A stretch of 64,000 nt of DNA, taken from assembly GCA_036186865.1 (NCBI GenBank), contig AP025067.1:15045778-15109777 (forward strand), written 5' to 3'. This document shows positions 1 to 10,058 of the stretch, piece after piece (position 1 is the stretch's first letter; every line of letters starts with the position of its first letter). The notes beneath the pieces are model-generated. The model was given only the letters and a program-made list of their open reading frames with translations. It had not been told where the DNA came from and did no database searches. Made by a program: the position numbers and the translations under genes. The DNA is from Eustoma russellianum. Taxonomy: Eukaryota > Streptophyta > Magnoliopsida > Gentianales > Gentianaceae.

Positions 1-703
1 AATTTATGCCCAAGTCTAGAGCAACAAGAACAATACATGGGCAAATCCTCATAAATGATTGTTTGCGGAATGCATCGATTAGAAACCTGAATATAAACAC
101 GCGCAGGAAAGTCTTGAGAAACATCAAGCTCAACACACAGCCTCGCTACCGAGGGGCGCAATCTCTTGGATGTGGCATTATCTAGTTTCATTTGCATACC
201 TATCATCCTACCAATCTGAAATAAAGCCTCTTTCTGATGAAAATGCACTGGGAGACCCGGAAGAGATATCCACACTGGATCGATCGGAACATCAATCTTA
301 GGATCATAATCTGGCGTCCACTTAGTCACTCGCATATATTTGCCGGATATCATCCAACTTTGACGCGCAAAGCATCTCAAGTTATCTTGTTCATGAGTAA
401 AATTCAGCAAAACGTGGTTAGAGTCTAGAAGGCCGATACGAATCGTGCCGCTGAATCCTATTTGGTCAATGGTGGCGCGAATGGTAGCAAGTGGTGGCCT
501 TCCATACCAAAATGATCCCACTAGCGGAAACCTGTATGGTTCAGCCAAAGTAGCAACTTCTTCATCCGAGAATGTGATCAGGGACTACCCTTATATCTCT
601 GAATGGATTTGTTAGCAATAGAAGGTGTGGATGAAGGCTTAAAAAGGGATGGAAAAGATGGCATCTTTCAAGCCGACTGCAACGGGTTCACATTGTCCGT
701 CAT
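1..703 (-). pseudogene. LINE-B ORF1 (DUF4283-like nucleic-acid-binding protein), partial and broken
   Basis: ORF1 proteins of plant L1 LINEs bind the element RNA. An ATG at 703-701 opens a frame that stops at once (TGA at 670-668). Below about 585, after one frameshift, the minus strand reads as a close relative of LINE-C ORF1. It has the FWYGRPPLA motif, a KWTPDYDP-like segment, a VWISLPGLP segment, a CVELDVS segment and the start of a Cys-rich knuckle (YEDLPMYCS) at the left edge. Function is inferred from family membership. The copy is dead through the early stop and the frameshift, and its C-terminus is off the window. Confidence 0.75.
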
Positions 704-885
704 TATTACGATCGTAGGGAATTAGCAAAGAACAGAAAAAAAAAATAGTGAATCAGAGAACAGCAGAATTGAGAATTGGAATATGTAGTTGGAAGAAGCG
801 CATAGCGATCAAATAATGGTAGAACAACGGCGGCGGCTACAGCCGCCACCAGCAATCGCCAGAGCAGCACGGGGGCATTCTTTTT
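1..885 (-). mobile_element. LINE-B, 5' end of an L1-type non-LTR retrotransposon
   Basis: The minus strand carries the 5' untranslated region and most of ORF1 of a plant L1-type LINE; the rest lies beyond the left edge of the window. The 5' end is GC-rich (repeated GGCGGC/GCCGCC around 827-875), as in the other two LINEs here, and it lies about 30 bp from a (TA)n tract that also ends the 3' tail of LINE-A. The two LINEs are therefore head to tail on the same strand. The exact 5' boundary is uncertain by about 30 bases. Confidence 0.8.
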
Positions 886-911
886 TATATGAGATTAAAT
901 GCTATTTCATT

Positions 912-913
<2 letters not shown>

Positions 914-971
<58 letters not shown>
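914..971. repeat. (TA)29 microsatellite
   Basis: Uninterrupted TA dinucleotides lie between the 5' end of LINE-B and the 3' end of LINE-A. On the minus strand it is the terminal tail of LINE-A, following a TTTAA sequence, and may be tail-derived or the original target. Confidence 0.95.
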
Positions 972-975
<4 letters not shown>

Positions 976-1778
976 TAAAGCCACTTGTATTATTGTTATG
1001 TAGCCTCACTTTTGGCGGAGGAATACCATATTACATCAAGTACATCATATGAAAAAAGATAATGAAGAGATGTAATGATCTCTAACCTCCAATAATATAT
1101 GATATGACGCATTAAAACCTTGCCAGGTAAAACCACTCTTGTGGATAAAACCCTGGCGAAGGAGAAAGCGTACATATTTATATAATTATATTGTTGAGTA
1201 AATACATCTGAAAATACAGCATAATATAGACGCTGGAGTTGCAAAGCTGTCATCACATGTAGAAATGTTTTGCCACTTCGATGTTGAATGCAGGAGATCG
1301 GTGGAGAGAAAGCTTGTGCACTACAACATGCTCTAGAGAACCAACGGTTTTTGTTTGAAAATGGTGGTGTCGCCTTCGTGGTGTCCATTGGGATGTTCCT
1401 CAGAATGTACAATTGACACATGTACGCAAATGATTAGGATAGAATATAAACAACATAATGAGAAAAGAAACATGTTAACATTCATACCCATGTTGCATGC
1501 ATTCATGAAGAACACATGCAACATCAATGTAATCCAGCCATCCAGATTCCCCGAAACCAAGCGCTCTCCGTAAAGTCCAAAAGTATGCACTCCATTGCCT
1601 CAGAGAATAATATAGCGTGTGTATGATGTGTGCAGCAAACAAAATAGTGATCAATAGTAACGCGAAAGGATGAAGACATCCAAAGGAGTTTAATGCAAAA
1701 ATAGGGTTAACTAGTACGTACGTACGCTGTCTGTACCAGCCAATGATACAGACAACAATATGAAAATATACGCTGCCC
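972..1778 (-). other. LINE-A 3' untranslated region
   Basis: About 0.8 kb without a supported gene. Its last roughly 200 bases (972-1190) align with the end of LINE-C (35,060-35,250). Both carry GGTTTTATCCACAAG, AAGGTTTTAAT and a CTCCGCCAWAAGTGAG block just before the tail. This shared 3' end is probably what the reverse transcriptase recognises (inference). Confidence 0.75.
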
Positions 1779-2294
1779 TCAAGTAGGTATCTTCGTCGTC
1801 TCCCATAATGAGAAAACATGATGCCAACAGCGCTCATCATCACCCAACAAATAATATCCAGTACATGTCGTGGACACAAATACGTTAGCCAAACACCAAT
1901 AAGAAATTGAAGATGTATTAAGCCATAGAAAATGTAGTGTACGCCTTATGTGTGCTGCGAAGAAACCCATATAATTGTCCGGAGGTGAAAGATACTTAAG
2001 CAAATCACGGCAATCCGTCTCAATCAGTAAATGTCCATATCGTGTAGCATAATAAACTAAGGCATATTGTAAGGCCATTAATTCAGCCCTCAGAGGAGAC
2101 GAAGGGGGCAAGATGAAACAAATAGCTGAGACCAATGCTCCATGATGATTGCGCAATGCCGCTCCTGCTGCTGCAGCACATCGGTCCACCGCGGCATCCA
2201 CGTTCAACTTTAACTTTCCTGAAGGCGGTAATTCCCTTCGTACAATTTTATGCATACGTGATCGTAATGACGGCGAGAAGAATCTGGTTACCAA
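1779..2294 (-). pseudogene. LINE-A ORF2 C-terminal RNase H domain
   Basis: Residues near GKLKLNVDAA, LRAELMALQYAL and IETDCRDLL match the RNase H domain that many plant L1 LINEs carry at the end of ORF2. The first three acidic catalytic residues (D in NVDAA, E in RAEL, D in ETD) are present. The final conserved segment is lost after SISYW, where the frame breaks and the translation becomes unrelated. The domain would remove the RNA strand after first-strand synthesis. LINE-C carries the same domain in the same position. Confidence 0.82.
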
Positions 2295-2357
2295 GTGTGG
2301 TGTATTCTGCGAGAACTTGCTCCCTTGTGTCGAAGCACACCATATGTAAATATGATC

Positions 2358-2675
2358 TCAAACATGGTCAAATAATCTCCTATAAGAAAAACAATTCTCT
2401 CCAAAACGAATGCTTGTGTACTCCTTCCAAAAAACCCATACAACAAATGAAGGTACTAATACCCGTAGCTGGCCGAGCATATGGCTTTTTGAGGACGTGC
2501 GCCACCAGCACAAAAGATAGTTAAGGATGGTCATGTCGCCAGGCAGAGGTCCTAAAAATAAAATAGAGATTTCCCGCCACAAGGGCTGTATCAATGGGCA
2601 ATGAAGAAAAATATGATCTCTGAAATCTGAATGAACCAGCAAAAAGCACATTGTGTAGGGAGAATGGCCTGCCAT
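2358..2675 (-). pseudogene. LINE-A ORF2 zinc-binding zf-RVT-like segment
   Basis: The segment contains DHIFLHCPLIQPLW, equivalent to DHVFLHCPLIRPLW in LINE-C at about 33,655-33,690. This is the signature of the Cys/His segment (zf-RVT) between the reverse transcriptase and RNase H domains of plant LINE ORF2. The upstream Cys pair is lost because the preceding sequence is out of frame. Confidence 0.75.
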
Positions 2676-3354
2676 GTACGGATATTATCAGGCAACGGCA
2701 AAGATTTCATCTAAAGCTTCCAAATAAATACGGTGCATGCATTAGGACATCCCAACCACCAAATGAAGCGAGTATATTCCAAGCTCAAATTATCTGAGAC
2801 AAGCAGCTTATAAACCGATTTTAAGGAGAGTTGGCCATTAACATCAGCTGTCCAATGAATTCCGCCCAGAGATTGTTGCACGTGAGAAGCCATATAATCA
2901 TGTATGCGACAAATACATTTCCAAGTAGCTGAGTCATAAATGTGCGAAGAGATCGTATTTCGATGACCATACTTCGCCTAGTGTAAATAGCCCATAACGT
3001 TTGTGAATGATGAAATTTCTACCAAATCTTACAAGCATATGATTTCTGGACTAAATGAAGATTTCGAATTCCCAAACCACCATCTTCTACAGGGTGGCAG
3101 ATCATGTCCCAACTTTGCCAATGATGGCGTCCATTCCACAAAAAGTTTGCCATTTTCTGATTGAGTGATGTTATGTCACTTGAAGGCAGTCTTAAGCTGG
3201 CTATTATATGTGATGGCAAGGAGCATAAAACATGCCTAATCAATGTCAGTCGGCCTGCCACAGGCAGGAGTTTGGAAGACCAAGAATGCAGCTTAGCATC
3301 AAAATGCGACAAAATACGCCACTCGATTGATACCTTTATATAAATATGATTCAA
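2676..3354 (-). pseudogene. LINE-A ORF2 region after the RT palm, frameshifted
   Basis: The minus strand reads SWSSKLLPVAGRLTLI, then LPSHIIASLRLP and MANFLWNGRHHWQSWD (3,019-3,354). The last matches ASFLWKGRHHWQSW in LINE-C. A second short stretch at 2,711-2,893 (VDGIHWT-like) is in another frame. At least two frameshifts separate these pieces from the upstream RT and from the zf-RVT segment. The region normally connects RT to the zinc and RNase H domains. Confidence 0.72.
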
Positions 3355-4575
3355 GATATTTGATGGGCAAGGTAGCTAGGTGCATGCCTAATACCTGAGA
3401 GGTGCAAGACGGCGAGACTCCTGCTCCCACTACGACTTGACTTTTGTGAAGGTTCACTAATTGTCCTGAAGCTTGCTGATATGATTCCAGAAAGAGCCGA
3501 AATCTCCGTAAATTTCGAACTGACCCGTTGAGGAAAACAACAAGATCATCAACAAAGCCCAGGTGAGATACTTGTGGTACTTGACCTGCCTGAAATCCAA
3601 CTAGATATCCAGATGAAAGCAACGAATTTAATCCATGCGAAAAACCTTCGGATGCCAAAATAAATAATAGAGGAGATAATGGATCACCCTGCTTTACGCC
3701 TCGAAAAACTGAAAAGAAACCAGTTGGCTTTCCATTTATTAAAATTGAGCAACGTGATGAAGCCAAATTATTCATGAGTATACGAATCAATCTTGATTGA
3801 AATCCCATTTTATGTAAAAGCTACCGCAGATAAGACCAGCATACCCTGTCCAAAGCCTTTGCCATATCTAACTTGATTAAAACATGGCCACCACGCACAG
3901 GCTGGTCTAAAACATGGACCATTTCCAATGCTAGAAGAATTTGCTCCATAATATTCCTGCCTTTCATGAACGCTGCCTGTTCTTGTGATATCGATTTCGG
4001 TAACAAAACGGATAAACGTGTTGCAATCAACCTGGTTATTACCTTCACTATAAAATTAGTGAGGCAGATAGGACGAAAATTAGCAAATGTACTTGGATTG
4101 GCGACTTTAGGAATGAGAGTGATAAGCGTCGATGCTAGCTGGCATGGCGAATGAATACCTAAGAAGAATTCCTGGACCGCTTTGTGAACATCCATATGAA
4201 TAATCTGCCAAAAAAGTCGATAAATTGATCCCAGAATACCATCCGGTCCAGCCGCACTGGTCGGACTTAAATCCCATACCGCCTGTTTAACCTCTTGCAA
4301 CTCAGGCATGGCTAACAGCATGTCATTATCCCCATCAGAAACTAAAACAGGGATATATTGCAGAATAGAATGATACTTAAAAATAGTGCCTGGTTTAAAC
4401 GATGTTTCATCGTAATGAATAGCTTCAAGGTAAATATCATGGGGGTTGTTACATTCCGCTCCATCCTTGCGTAATATTTGTGCGATAGCTTGTTGTCTGC
4501 AGCGCTCTTTAACAGTTTGATGGAAGAATTTTGTATTAGGATCTCCATCCCTATACCACTTACATGTGCCTTCTG
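3299..4575 (-). pseudogene. LINE-A ORF2 reverse transcriptase
   Basis: Reading down from 4,575 one sees KWYRDGDPNTKFFHQTVK, SPTSAAGPDGI, ANFRPICLTNF, ISQEQAAFMKGR, then GVKQGDPLSPLLFIL and LGFVDDLVVFL. These are the ordered RT blocks of L1 LINEs. FVDD (about 3,545-3,556) is the catalytic motif equivalent to YADD. An in-frame TAG at about 3,821 separates the two halves, so the enzyme is broken. A few residues at 4,581-4,615 belong to the gypsy LTR rather than the LINE. Confidence 0.87.
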
Positions 4576-4580
4576 CTTCC
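4576..4580. repeat. Target-site duplication CTTCC (left copy)
   Basis: CTTCC directly precedes TGATGCGTGC, the outer end of the gypsy LTR, and recurs right after the other element end (20,599-20,603). A 5-bp duplication is usual for gypsy integration. Confidence 0.9.
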
Positions 4581-6035
4581 TGATGCGTGCAAGTCGTGGG
4601 CTCCAATAATTCCACCTTCTAAACGTCCTTCACAAAGGGTTAGGCACAAGGAAGAAGACTTCCCCTTTCTTGCTTAGTGATAAAAACGTGTGAATCAAAT
4701 GAGCAAGACCAACACTCAAGATGGTCGTTGATCAGGCAAACCAATATGGCCCTCCTAGACGGCACCTTTAAGCAATGGTAACACCTCCAAAATGTTCAAC
4801 TTTGAAGGATCTTAACTTAGGTTTTTAATGCAAAACCAAAAAAACAAAGTCTCACACAAAGTGAAGAAAATATCAAGAATTGTTATTCATCCAAAAGCTG
4901 TCTTCCTAGGAGCCCAAAAGGCTCTATTTATAGGCTGAGATTGACGTCCTATCAGCCTTAAAATGTCTAGAATTAATTCAAAATAAATCTAGCTAACAAT
5001 GTTTGAAAATTGAAAATTATTTGAATTCAAAACTAAAACAAATTCTAGCTAAAATCTGAAAATCTTGCAATACATTATCCTCAATGTATCCAGCCATGTA
5101 TGATGATGAAGTTGGCGTTTGAGACTTGATTTTTGATGTAGATGAAGTGGTTGGAATTGAATTCAAAGGTTGGTTGAAGATTGAATTCAAATTGAATTTG
5201 AATTTGACTTCAAACTTGAATTCAATCTTTGAATTTTGATCTCACCTCTTTTGATCTCCAAGTTGGCGTGGCAAGGGATGAAATGGCGTGTGAGATGGTC
5301 TCCAAGTGGCTGAGATGTTGAATTCAAATGTTGGTTGGAGATTGAATTCAAATTGAACTTGAATTTGAATTCAAACTTGGATTCAACTTTGAATTGTGAT
5401 CTCATCTTCCTTATCCTTCAAGTTGGCGTGGGAATGGATGGAGAAATAGGCTGAAATCTTCTTGAAATTTAAGTCTCCAATTGGTTGAAACTTGAATTCA
5501 AATCATGGTTGAATTTAAATTCAAGTTTATCTTTGAACTTAAATTCAATTTGATCATCATCCTTTTGCTTCAAAATGGCCGGCCCCCTTGTTGTATTTGG
5601 AGATGATTTTTGATTTCAATTTGAACAAGAGATTCCATCTTGGACACATTTGAATTTGTCTTTGTGGAGACAAACATTCTCTTCAAGATAACATTCCTTT
5701 TGTCTTCCATGTTGCAACACACGGCCACCTTGCTGCTTTTGGGCCTTTATTTCATTTGGATCTTCCATGTACCTAATTTACCTACAAAGCAAACACATAA
5801 AAACAAAGATCACAAGAAAACAAGACAAAAACCAAAGTAATGAACACACGCATGCTTATACACGCTCAAGGTGAAGGTTCAATGAAATGAACCCAATGAA
5901 TCTTAGGTTCATCTTGAACATGCTTGTACAAGAAGGTGATAACTTTATGACAAAGTTCTCTTGCCCTCCTTCTTGTAATAGGACCTTTGACCTCTTGATG
6001 GGATCCTTGATCCTCATCGGACCCTTGATCCATCA
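4581..6035 (-). repeat. Gypsy-1 3' LTR
   Basis: 1,455 bp. On the minus strand it begins TGATGGATCAAGGG right after the polypurine tract and ends at the CTTCC duplication with CA. It holds a TATAAATA box (plus 4,925-4,932), AT-rich GAATTC/AAATTC tracts (about 5,160-5,560) and the last roughly 56 codons of the polyprotein. The region 5,393-6,035 aligns with the 5' LTR at 19,978-20,598. Confidence 0.9.
4925..4932 (-). promoter_or_regulatory. TATA box in Gypsy-1 3' LTR
   Basis: TATAAATA on the minus strand, in the U3 side of the LTR. A matching TATTTATA occurs in the gypsy fragment at 57,563-57,570. The corresponding stretch is deleted from the 5' LTR, so the element has no upstream TATA of its own. 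Confidence 0.6.
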
Positions 6036-6288
6036 ATCCCCCCCCCTCCTCAAAAGGATTCGTCCTCGAATCAAAAAGGTCATTAGTGAAAGTGGTGAGG
6101 TCAGCAACATTAAAGGTAGGCGAAATTGAACCATACCTTTCAGGAAGATCAAGTATGTATGCATTGTCACCTATGCGTTTCAAAACTTTGAAAGGATCAT
6201 CTCCTCGAGGTAACAGTTTTGACTTTCTCTCATTGGGAAATCTTTCTTTGCGCAAATGTAACCATACTAAATCTCCAGGTTTAAACAC
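5866..6288 (-). pseudogene. Gypsy-1 integrase C-terminal domain with LTR-encoded tail
   Basis: Residues FKPGDLVWLHLRKERFP, KLLPRGDDPFKVLKRIGDNAY and SPTFNVADL form the GPY/F-type C-terminal domain of gypsy integrases, which helps bind DNA. The frame runs through DSRTNPFEEGGG, crosses the polypurine tract and enters the LTR at 6,035. It then continues for about 56 codons (GPITRRRARELCH, ending WVHFIEPSP) to a stop at 5,866. It is in frame with the integrase core (6,361-6,909) apart from one TAA at 6,361. The tail has a conserved basic TRRRARELC segment of unknown role. Confidence 0.85.
6036..6051 (-). promoter_or_regulatory. Gypsy-1 polypurine tract
   Basis: On the minus strand GAGGAGGGGGGGGAT lies directly before the LTR start TGATGG. 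It is the primer for plus-strand DNA synthesis and lies inside the polyprotein frame, where it encodes EEGGG. Confidence 0.88.
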
Positions 6289-6360
6289 AACTCGTTTTCG
6301 ATGTTTGTTAGCTCGTCTTTCATAAGCTTTGTTTTTCTTTTCAAGTTGTGTTTTAACTTG

Positions 6361-6909
6361 TTAATGCAGTTTCTTTATCGTTTCCGCTTTTTGTTTACCA
6401 TCAAGACTTGAACGTTCATGCAGGGGAATAGGGATCAAATCAAGGGGAGACAAGGGGTTAAAGCCATACACGATTTCAAATGGACTATGCAAGGTACCGT
6501 GATGGACACTCATATTGTATGCAAATTCGATATATGGTAAACAATCTTCCCAATGTTTAATATGTTTTTGTAGAATGGCACGCAAAAGTTGAGAAAGAGT
6601 ACGATTAACGACTTCAGTTTGACCATCCGTTTGTGGGTGTGCAGTGGTTGAAAACAACAATTGTGTACCAAGTTTAGCCCACAGAACACGCCAAAAATGA
6701 CTCAGAAATTTCGTATCTCTATCACTTATAATTGCACGTGGCATGCCATGCAATCTCACAATTTCTTTGAAGAACAAATCAGCAACATGTGTGGCATCAT
6801 CAACTTTCCTACATGCAATGAAATGTGCCATTTTTGAAAATCGATCAACCACAACATAAATACTATCGCGCCCTCCTCGAGACCTAGGAAGTCCTAAAAC
6901 AAAGTCCAT
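6361..6909 (-). pseudogene. Gypsy-1 integrase catalytic core
   Basis: The DDE core reads MDFVLGLPRSRGGRDS (first D), VVDRFSKMAHFIAC, AIISDRDTKFLSHFW (second D) and PQTDGQTEVVNRTL (E). All three catalytic residues are kept. It is in frame with the RNase H/zinc segment upstream except for a TGA at 6,991, and with the C-terminal domain downstream except for a TAA at 6,361. The match in the gypsy copy at 61,880-62,369 is close. Confidence 0.9.
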
Positions 6910-6990
6910 GGAAATGTCAATCCAAGGGGAATCAGAGACGGGTAAAGGCGTGTAAAGGCCATGTGGTTGGGACTTGGATTTGGCTTGTTT

Positions 6991-7644
6991 TCAAGTGATG
7001 CAACTACAACACAATCTCTCAACGTCTACTCTCATGTGGGGCCAATAGAAATGTTCCTTAAGAGTTTCAAGGGTTTTGAACACTCCGAAATGACCCATTA
7101 AACCTCCCACATGGGCTTCTCTAGTCAATCCTTCTCGTAGGGATGATTGGGGAACACACAATTTTTGTTCTTTGAAAAGATAACCCTCATGTATGTAGAA
7201 TTGCCCAAATGGTGCCTCTTTAGAAGCCTCGAAAATGGTGCCAAAGTCATGGTCATTGGGGTACAATTCCTTAAGTGTTTCGAACCCTAAGAAGCGTGAG
7301 GATAATGTAGTCATTAATGTGTATATCCTAGAGAGGGCATCAGCAACTATATTGTCCTTTCCTTGTTTGTAATTAATCACGTAAGGAAATTGTTCTATGT
7401 ACTCTACCCGTTTGGCATGTCTCTTGTTCAACTTTCCCTGCCCTTTAAGATACTTAAATCTTTTGTGGTCAGTGTGGATCACAAACTCTTTAGGTTGAAG
7501 ATAGTGTTGCCAAGTTTGTAGGGATCTCACAAGGGCATAAAGTTTCTTATCATAGGTAGAGTAATTCAATGCAGCTCCTTTCAATTTCTCACTAAAATAG
7601 GCTATGGGTTTCTTACCTTGGGTCAAAACTGCGGCTATACGCAC
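6991..7644 (-). pseudogene. Gypsy-1 RNase H and integrase zinc-binding region
   Basis: The N-terminal part has GKKPIAYFSEKLKGAALNYS, YALVRSLQTWQHYL, FVIHTDHKRFKYL and KQGKDNIVADALSR, the RNase H blocks of gypsy pol. It then enters a linker and the integrase His/Cys zinc region (HVGGLMGHFG ... CCSCIT). It ends at an in-frame TGA (6,993-6,991), beyond which the same frame continues toward the core. It is frameshifted relative to the RT upstream at about 7,640. Confidence 0.88.
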
Positions 7645-8407
7645 TCCACTTGCATCACACTCAATCTCAAAAGTCTCTTCAAAATTCGGTAGCCTAAGTA
7701 TGGGTGTGTGGTTAGCCTACGTTTAAGCTCATCAAATGCCTGTTGTTGTGGCTCTTTCCACCTAAAAGGCACATCTTTTTTTACAATTTCATTTAGGGGT
7801 GCAGCAATGGAAGAAAAATCTTTGACAAAGCGTCTATAAAAACTTGCAAGTCCATGGAATCTATGAACCTCCCCTATAGTCTTAGGTATAGGCCACTCCA
7901 CAATTGACCTAACCTTTTCCTCATCCATCTCTACTCCCTCAGCCGAAATGACAAAGCCTAGGAAAACTACGCGTTCCAAACAAAAAGAGCACTTTTAAAG
8001 TTGGCGTAAAGTTGTTCTTGCTTAAGCTTGTCAAAAACGGCCCTAATATGGTCAAGATGATCTTCTATGGTTTGGGAATAGATTAGGATATCGTCGAAAT
8101 AAACAACAACAAATCGTCCTATGAACGCACGTAAGACTTCATTCATTGGCCTCATAAAGGTGCTAGGGGTGTTGGTGAGCCCGAAGGGCATCACTAACCA
8201 CTCATAGAACCCAAACTTGGTTTTGAATGCAGTCTTCCATTCGTCCCCTTCTCTAATGCGTACCTGGAAGTACCCTTGCTTAAGGTCGATTTTGGTGAAG
8301 AATTTAGATCTGTGCAACATGTCCAACATATCATCCAGCCTAGGTATGAGGTACCTATACTTGACGGTAATTTTGTTTACGGCCCGGCATCGGTACACAT
8401 TCTCCAA
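7635..8407 (-). pseudogene. Gypsy-1 reverse transcriptase
   Basis: Two frames joined near 7,970 give the RT: INKITVKYRYLIPRLDDMLD, FTKIDLKQGYFQVRIREGDEWKTAF, LVMPFGLTN and VVYFDDILIYS (catalytic FDD), then RVVFLGFVISAEGVE and HGLASFYRRFVKDFSSIAAPL. These are the usual gypsy RT blocks in order. Frameshifts at about 7,970 and 8,390 break it. The palm motif FDDILIYS is intact. Confidence 0.9.
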
Positions 8408-8679
8408 GTTCCATCCTTTTTGGGTACTAAAATGACCGGGACGGCTGATGGGCTTAGGCTCTGTCGGAGTTGTCCACTCGCTAGGAGCTCCTTTACTTGC
8501 CTTTGGATTTCCTTAGTTTCTTCGGGGTTGGCTCGATAGGCTGGGCGATTTGGTAACACGGCTCCTGGGATAAAATTGATTTGGTGTTCTATTCCCATAA
8601 TAGTTGGTAAACCGGATGGTGGTTCGGTGGGAAATAGAACTTCGTACTCCTGGATAAGGGACGCAACTGAGGTAGGCAA
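8377..8679 (-). pseudogene. Gypsy-1 protease-RT linker and RT N-terminus
   Basis: It reads SVASLIQEYEVLFPTEPPSG, GIEHQINFIPGA, NRPAYRANPEETKEIQRQV and VPVILVPKKDGTWRMC, the typical sequence leading into gypsy RT. It is in the same frame as the Gag-protease ORF (8,758-9,861), separated by a stop near 8,758. A near copy lies in inverted orientation at 57,880-58,150. Confidence 0.85.
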
Positions 8680-8757
8680 GTTGGGTGGAAGTTCTTCTAG
8701 GGAAAGGTGACACGCCTTAGGTATGAGAATGAGGACTGTTTGGTGGCTATAAAGGGC

Positions 8758-9861
8758 TCATGTGACCTCTCTTTTCTTTGCAAAATACCCACACTTCTTT
8801 TTGGACTCAGTGACTCCTATGGACACTACCTCTTTTCTCTTGCTCTCTTGTTTTTTGTTCTCACTTTTCATGCATTCCACGAATTTTCTCTCAGCTTCTT
8901 TTTCTTTAGGATCGGCCCTAGACTTGGACATGCGTTGGTGATCCTCGTAGACTTTATGTGGTGGAAGTGCATGCAATTTGTACAATTTGTCATTCAATTT
9001 GAGAGAATAACGATTCAAATAACCATCATATGTCACATGTCGATCAAATTGCCATGGTCTACCAAGTAAGATATGACTAGCATGCATTGGTGCAACATCA
9101 CATAAAACATCATCTTTGTAACTACCAATGCTAAGAGAAATCAAAACTTGTTTACTTACGCTAACTTCACCGCAATCATTTAACCATGCAAGTTTGTAAG
9201 GATGTGGATGATTAGTCATAGGCAAATTCAGTTTCATTACTAATTCGATGCTAGCCACGTTTGCACAAGAACCGAAATCAATGATCATGGTGCACACTTT
9301 ACCATTTATCATGCAATGAACATGGAAAATGTTTTCTCTATGTTGTTCGTGATCATCTAATTTCGGATATGCATTTAAAGCTCTACGGACAACAAGAAAC
9401 TCCTTAGGGTCAAAATCATCTAATGCGCCTAGATCCTCTTCAGGTTCAATCTCATTATCATGCTCAAACTCGTTTTCATGCTCGGACTCAGACATATATT
9501 CGTTTGTCTCCTCAATTAACATGATTCGTTTTGCATTAGGAAACTCTTTTCCTATGTGACCACGTCCTTGACATTTATAGCATTTAATGTCCCTACACCT
9601 GTTTGAGAGATCAGAAGAATTTCTGATAGGAGCCTTTTGTTGGGTGCGGTCATCTCTCCTTTGTGTGGATTGCACACGATTGTCCATTCTTTGTGACGCA
9701 CCTTGGTCACGTGTTTGGCCTCCTGTAGGCCGTGAGCTTCCCGTTCCTGAAGGCTTGCTGGAAAACCTTGATGAAGACTGATTAGTACGATAAGTGGAAT
9801 ATAAATTGGAGGAACTACGTACCTTTAATTGGTGTTCAATCTTTTCAGCCATATGGACCAT
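8758..9861 (-). pseudogene. Gypsy-1 Gag C-terminus with zinc knuckle, and protease
   Basis: This 367-residue segment has a Ser/Arg/Gln-rich part, a CCHC-like knuckle CYKCQGRGHIGKEF in which the last Cys has become Phe, an acidic linker, and then the aspartic protease. The protease core is CTMIIDFGSCANVAS, where the expected D-S/T-G has become D-F-G, so it is probably inactive. The flap-side LLGRPWQFD segment follows. The intact equivalent is at 59,531-60,292. The first Met shown is internal: gag continues upstream to the nested insertion at 10,058. Confidence 0.87.
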
Positions 9862-10053
9862 GTTTGTGAGATCGAGATAAGGTTGAAGGTCAACCCTTTG
9901 CGCAATCTCCCTGTTTAAACATGTAAGAAACGAGTCTTGGTGGCTTCTTCGGGTTCCTGCAAGTTAGACCTTCCCAAAATTTCTAATTCTTTGTAATACT
10001 CGTCTACACTTTTGGAACCTTGTCGTAAATTTTGCAAACTTGTGAAAATAGAA
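9862..10053 (-). pseudogene. Gypsy-1 Gag middle segment beside the nested insertion
   Basis: The minus strand reads SLQNLRQGSKSVDEYYKELE, a hallmark of the Retrotrans_gag domain, then a stop after TRFLHV before rejoining the frame of 8,758-9,861. The other half of this Gag lies beyond the nested element (18,434-19,122). Confidence 0.8.
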
Positions 10054-10058
10054 CTCTC
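10054..10058. repeat. Target-site duplication CTCTC (left copy)
   Basis: CTCTC lies directly before TGTAGAGATAAG, the start of the left LTR. The same five bases follow the right LTR at 18,429-18,433. Confidence 0.9.

Larger units (their letters stand above)
972..4580 (-). mobile_element. LINE-A, 3' part (split by a gypsy insertion)
   Basis: This is the distal part of ORF2 plus the 3' untranslated region of an L1-type LINE on the minus strand. It continues the LINE at 20,599-22,885. The ORF2 reading breaks after a Trp-Lys pair at 20,604 and resumes at 4,575 after a 16-kb gypsy element flanked by CTTCC repeats. The order on the minus strand is RT, zf-RVT-like zinc region, RNase H, 3' UTR, (TA)n. 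Several stops and frameshifts show it is inactive. Confidence 0.88.

Noticed and set aside
5187..5405. An Asn/Ser/Phe-rich ORF in the gypsy LTR
   Set aside because: It is a translation of the GAATTC/AAATTC tract and has no domain.
6361..9861. An integrated plant pararetrovirus
   Set aside because: Integrase, LTRs, PBS and 5-bp target duplications identify a gypsy retrotransposon; no movement or coat-like gene is seen.
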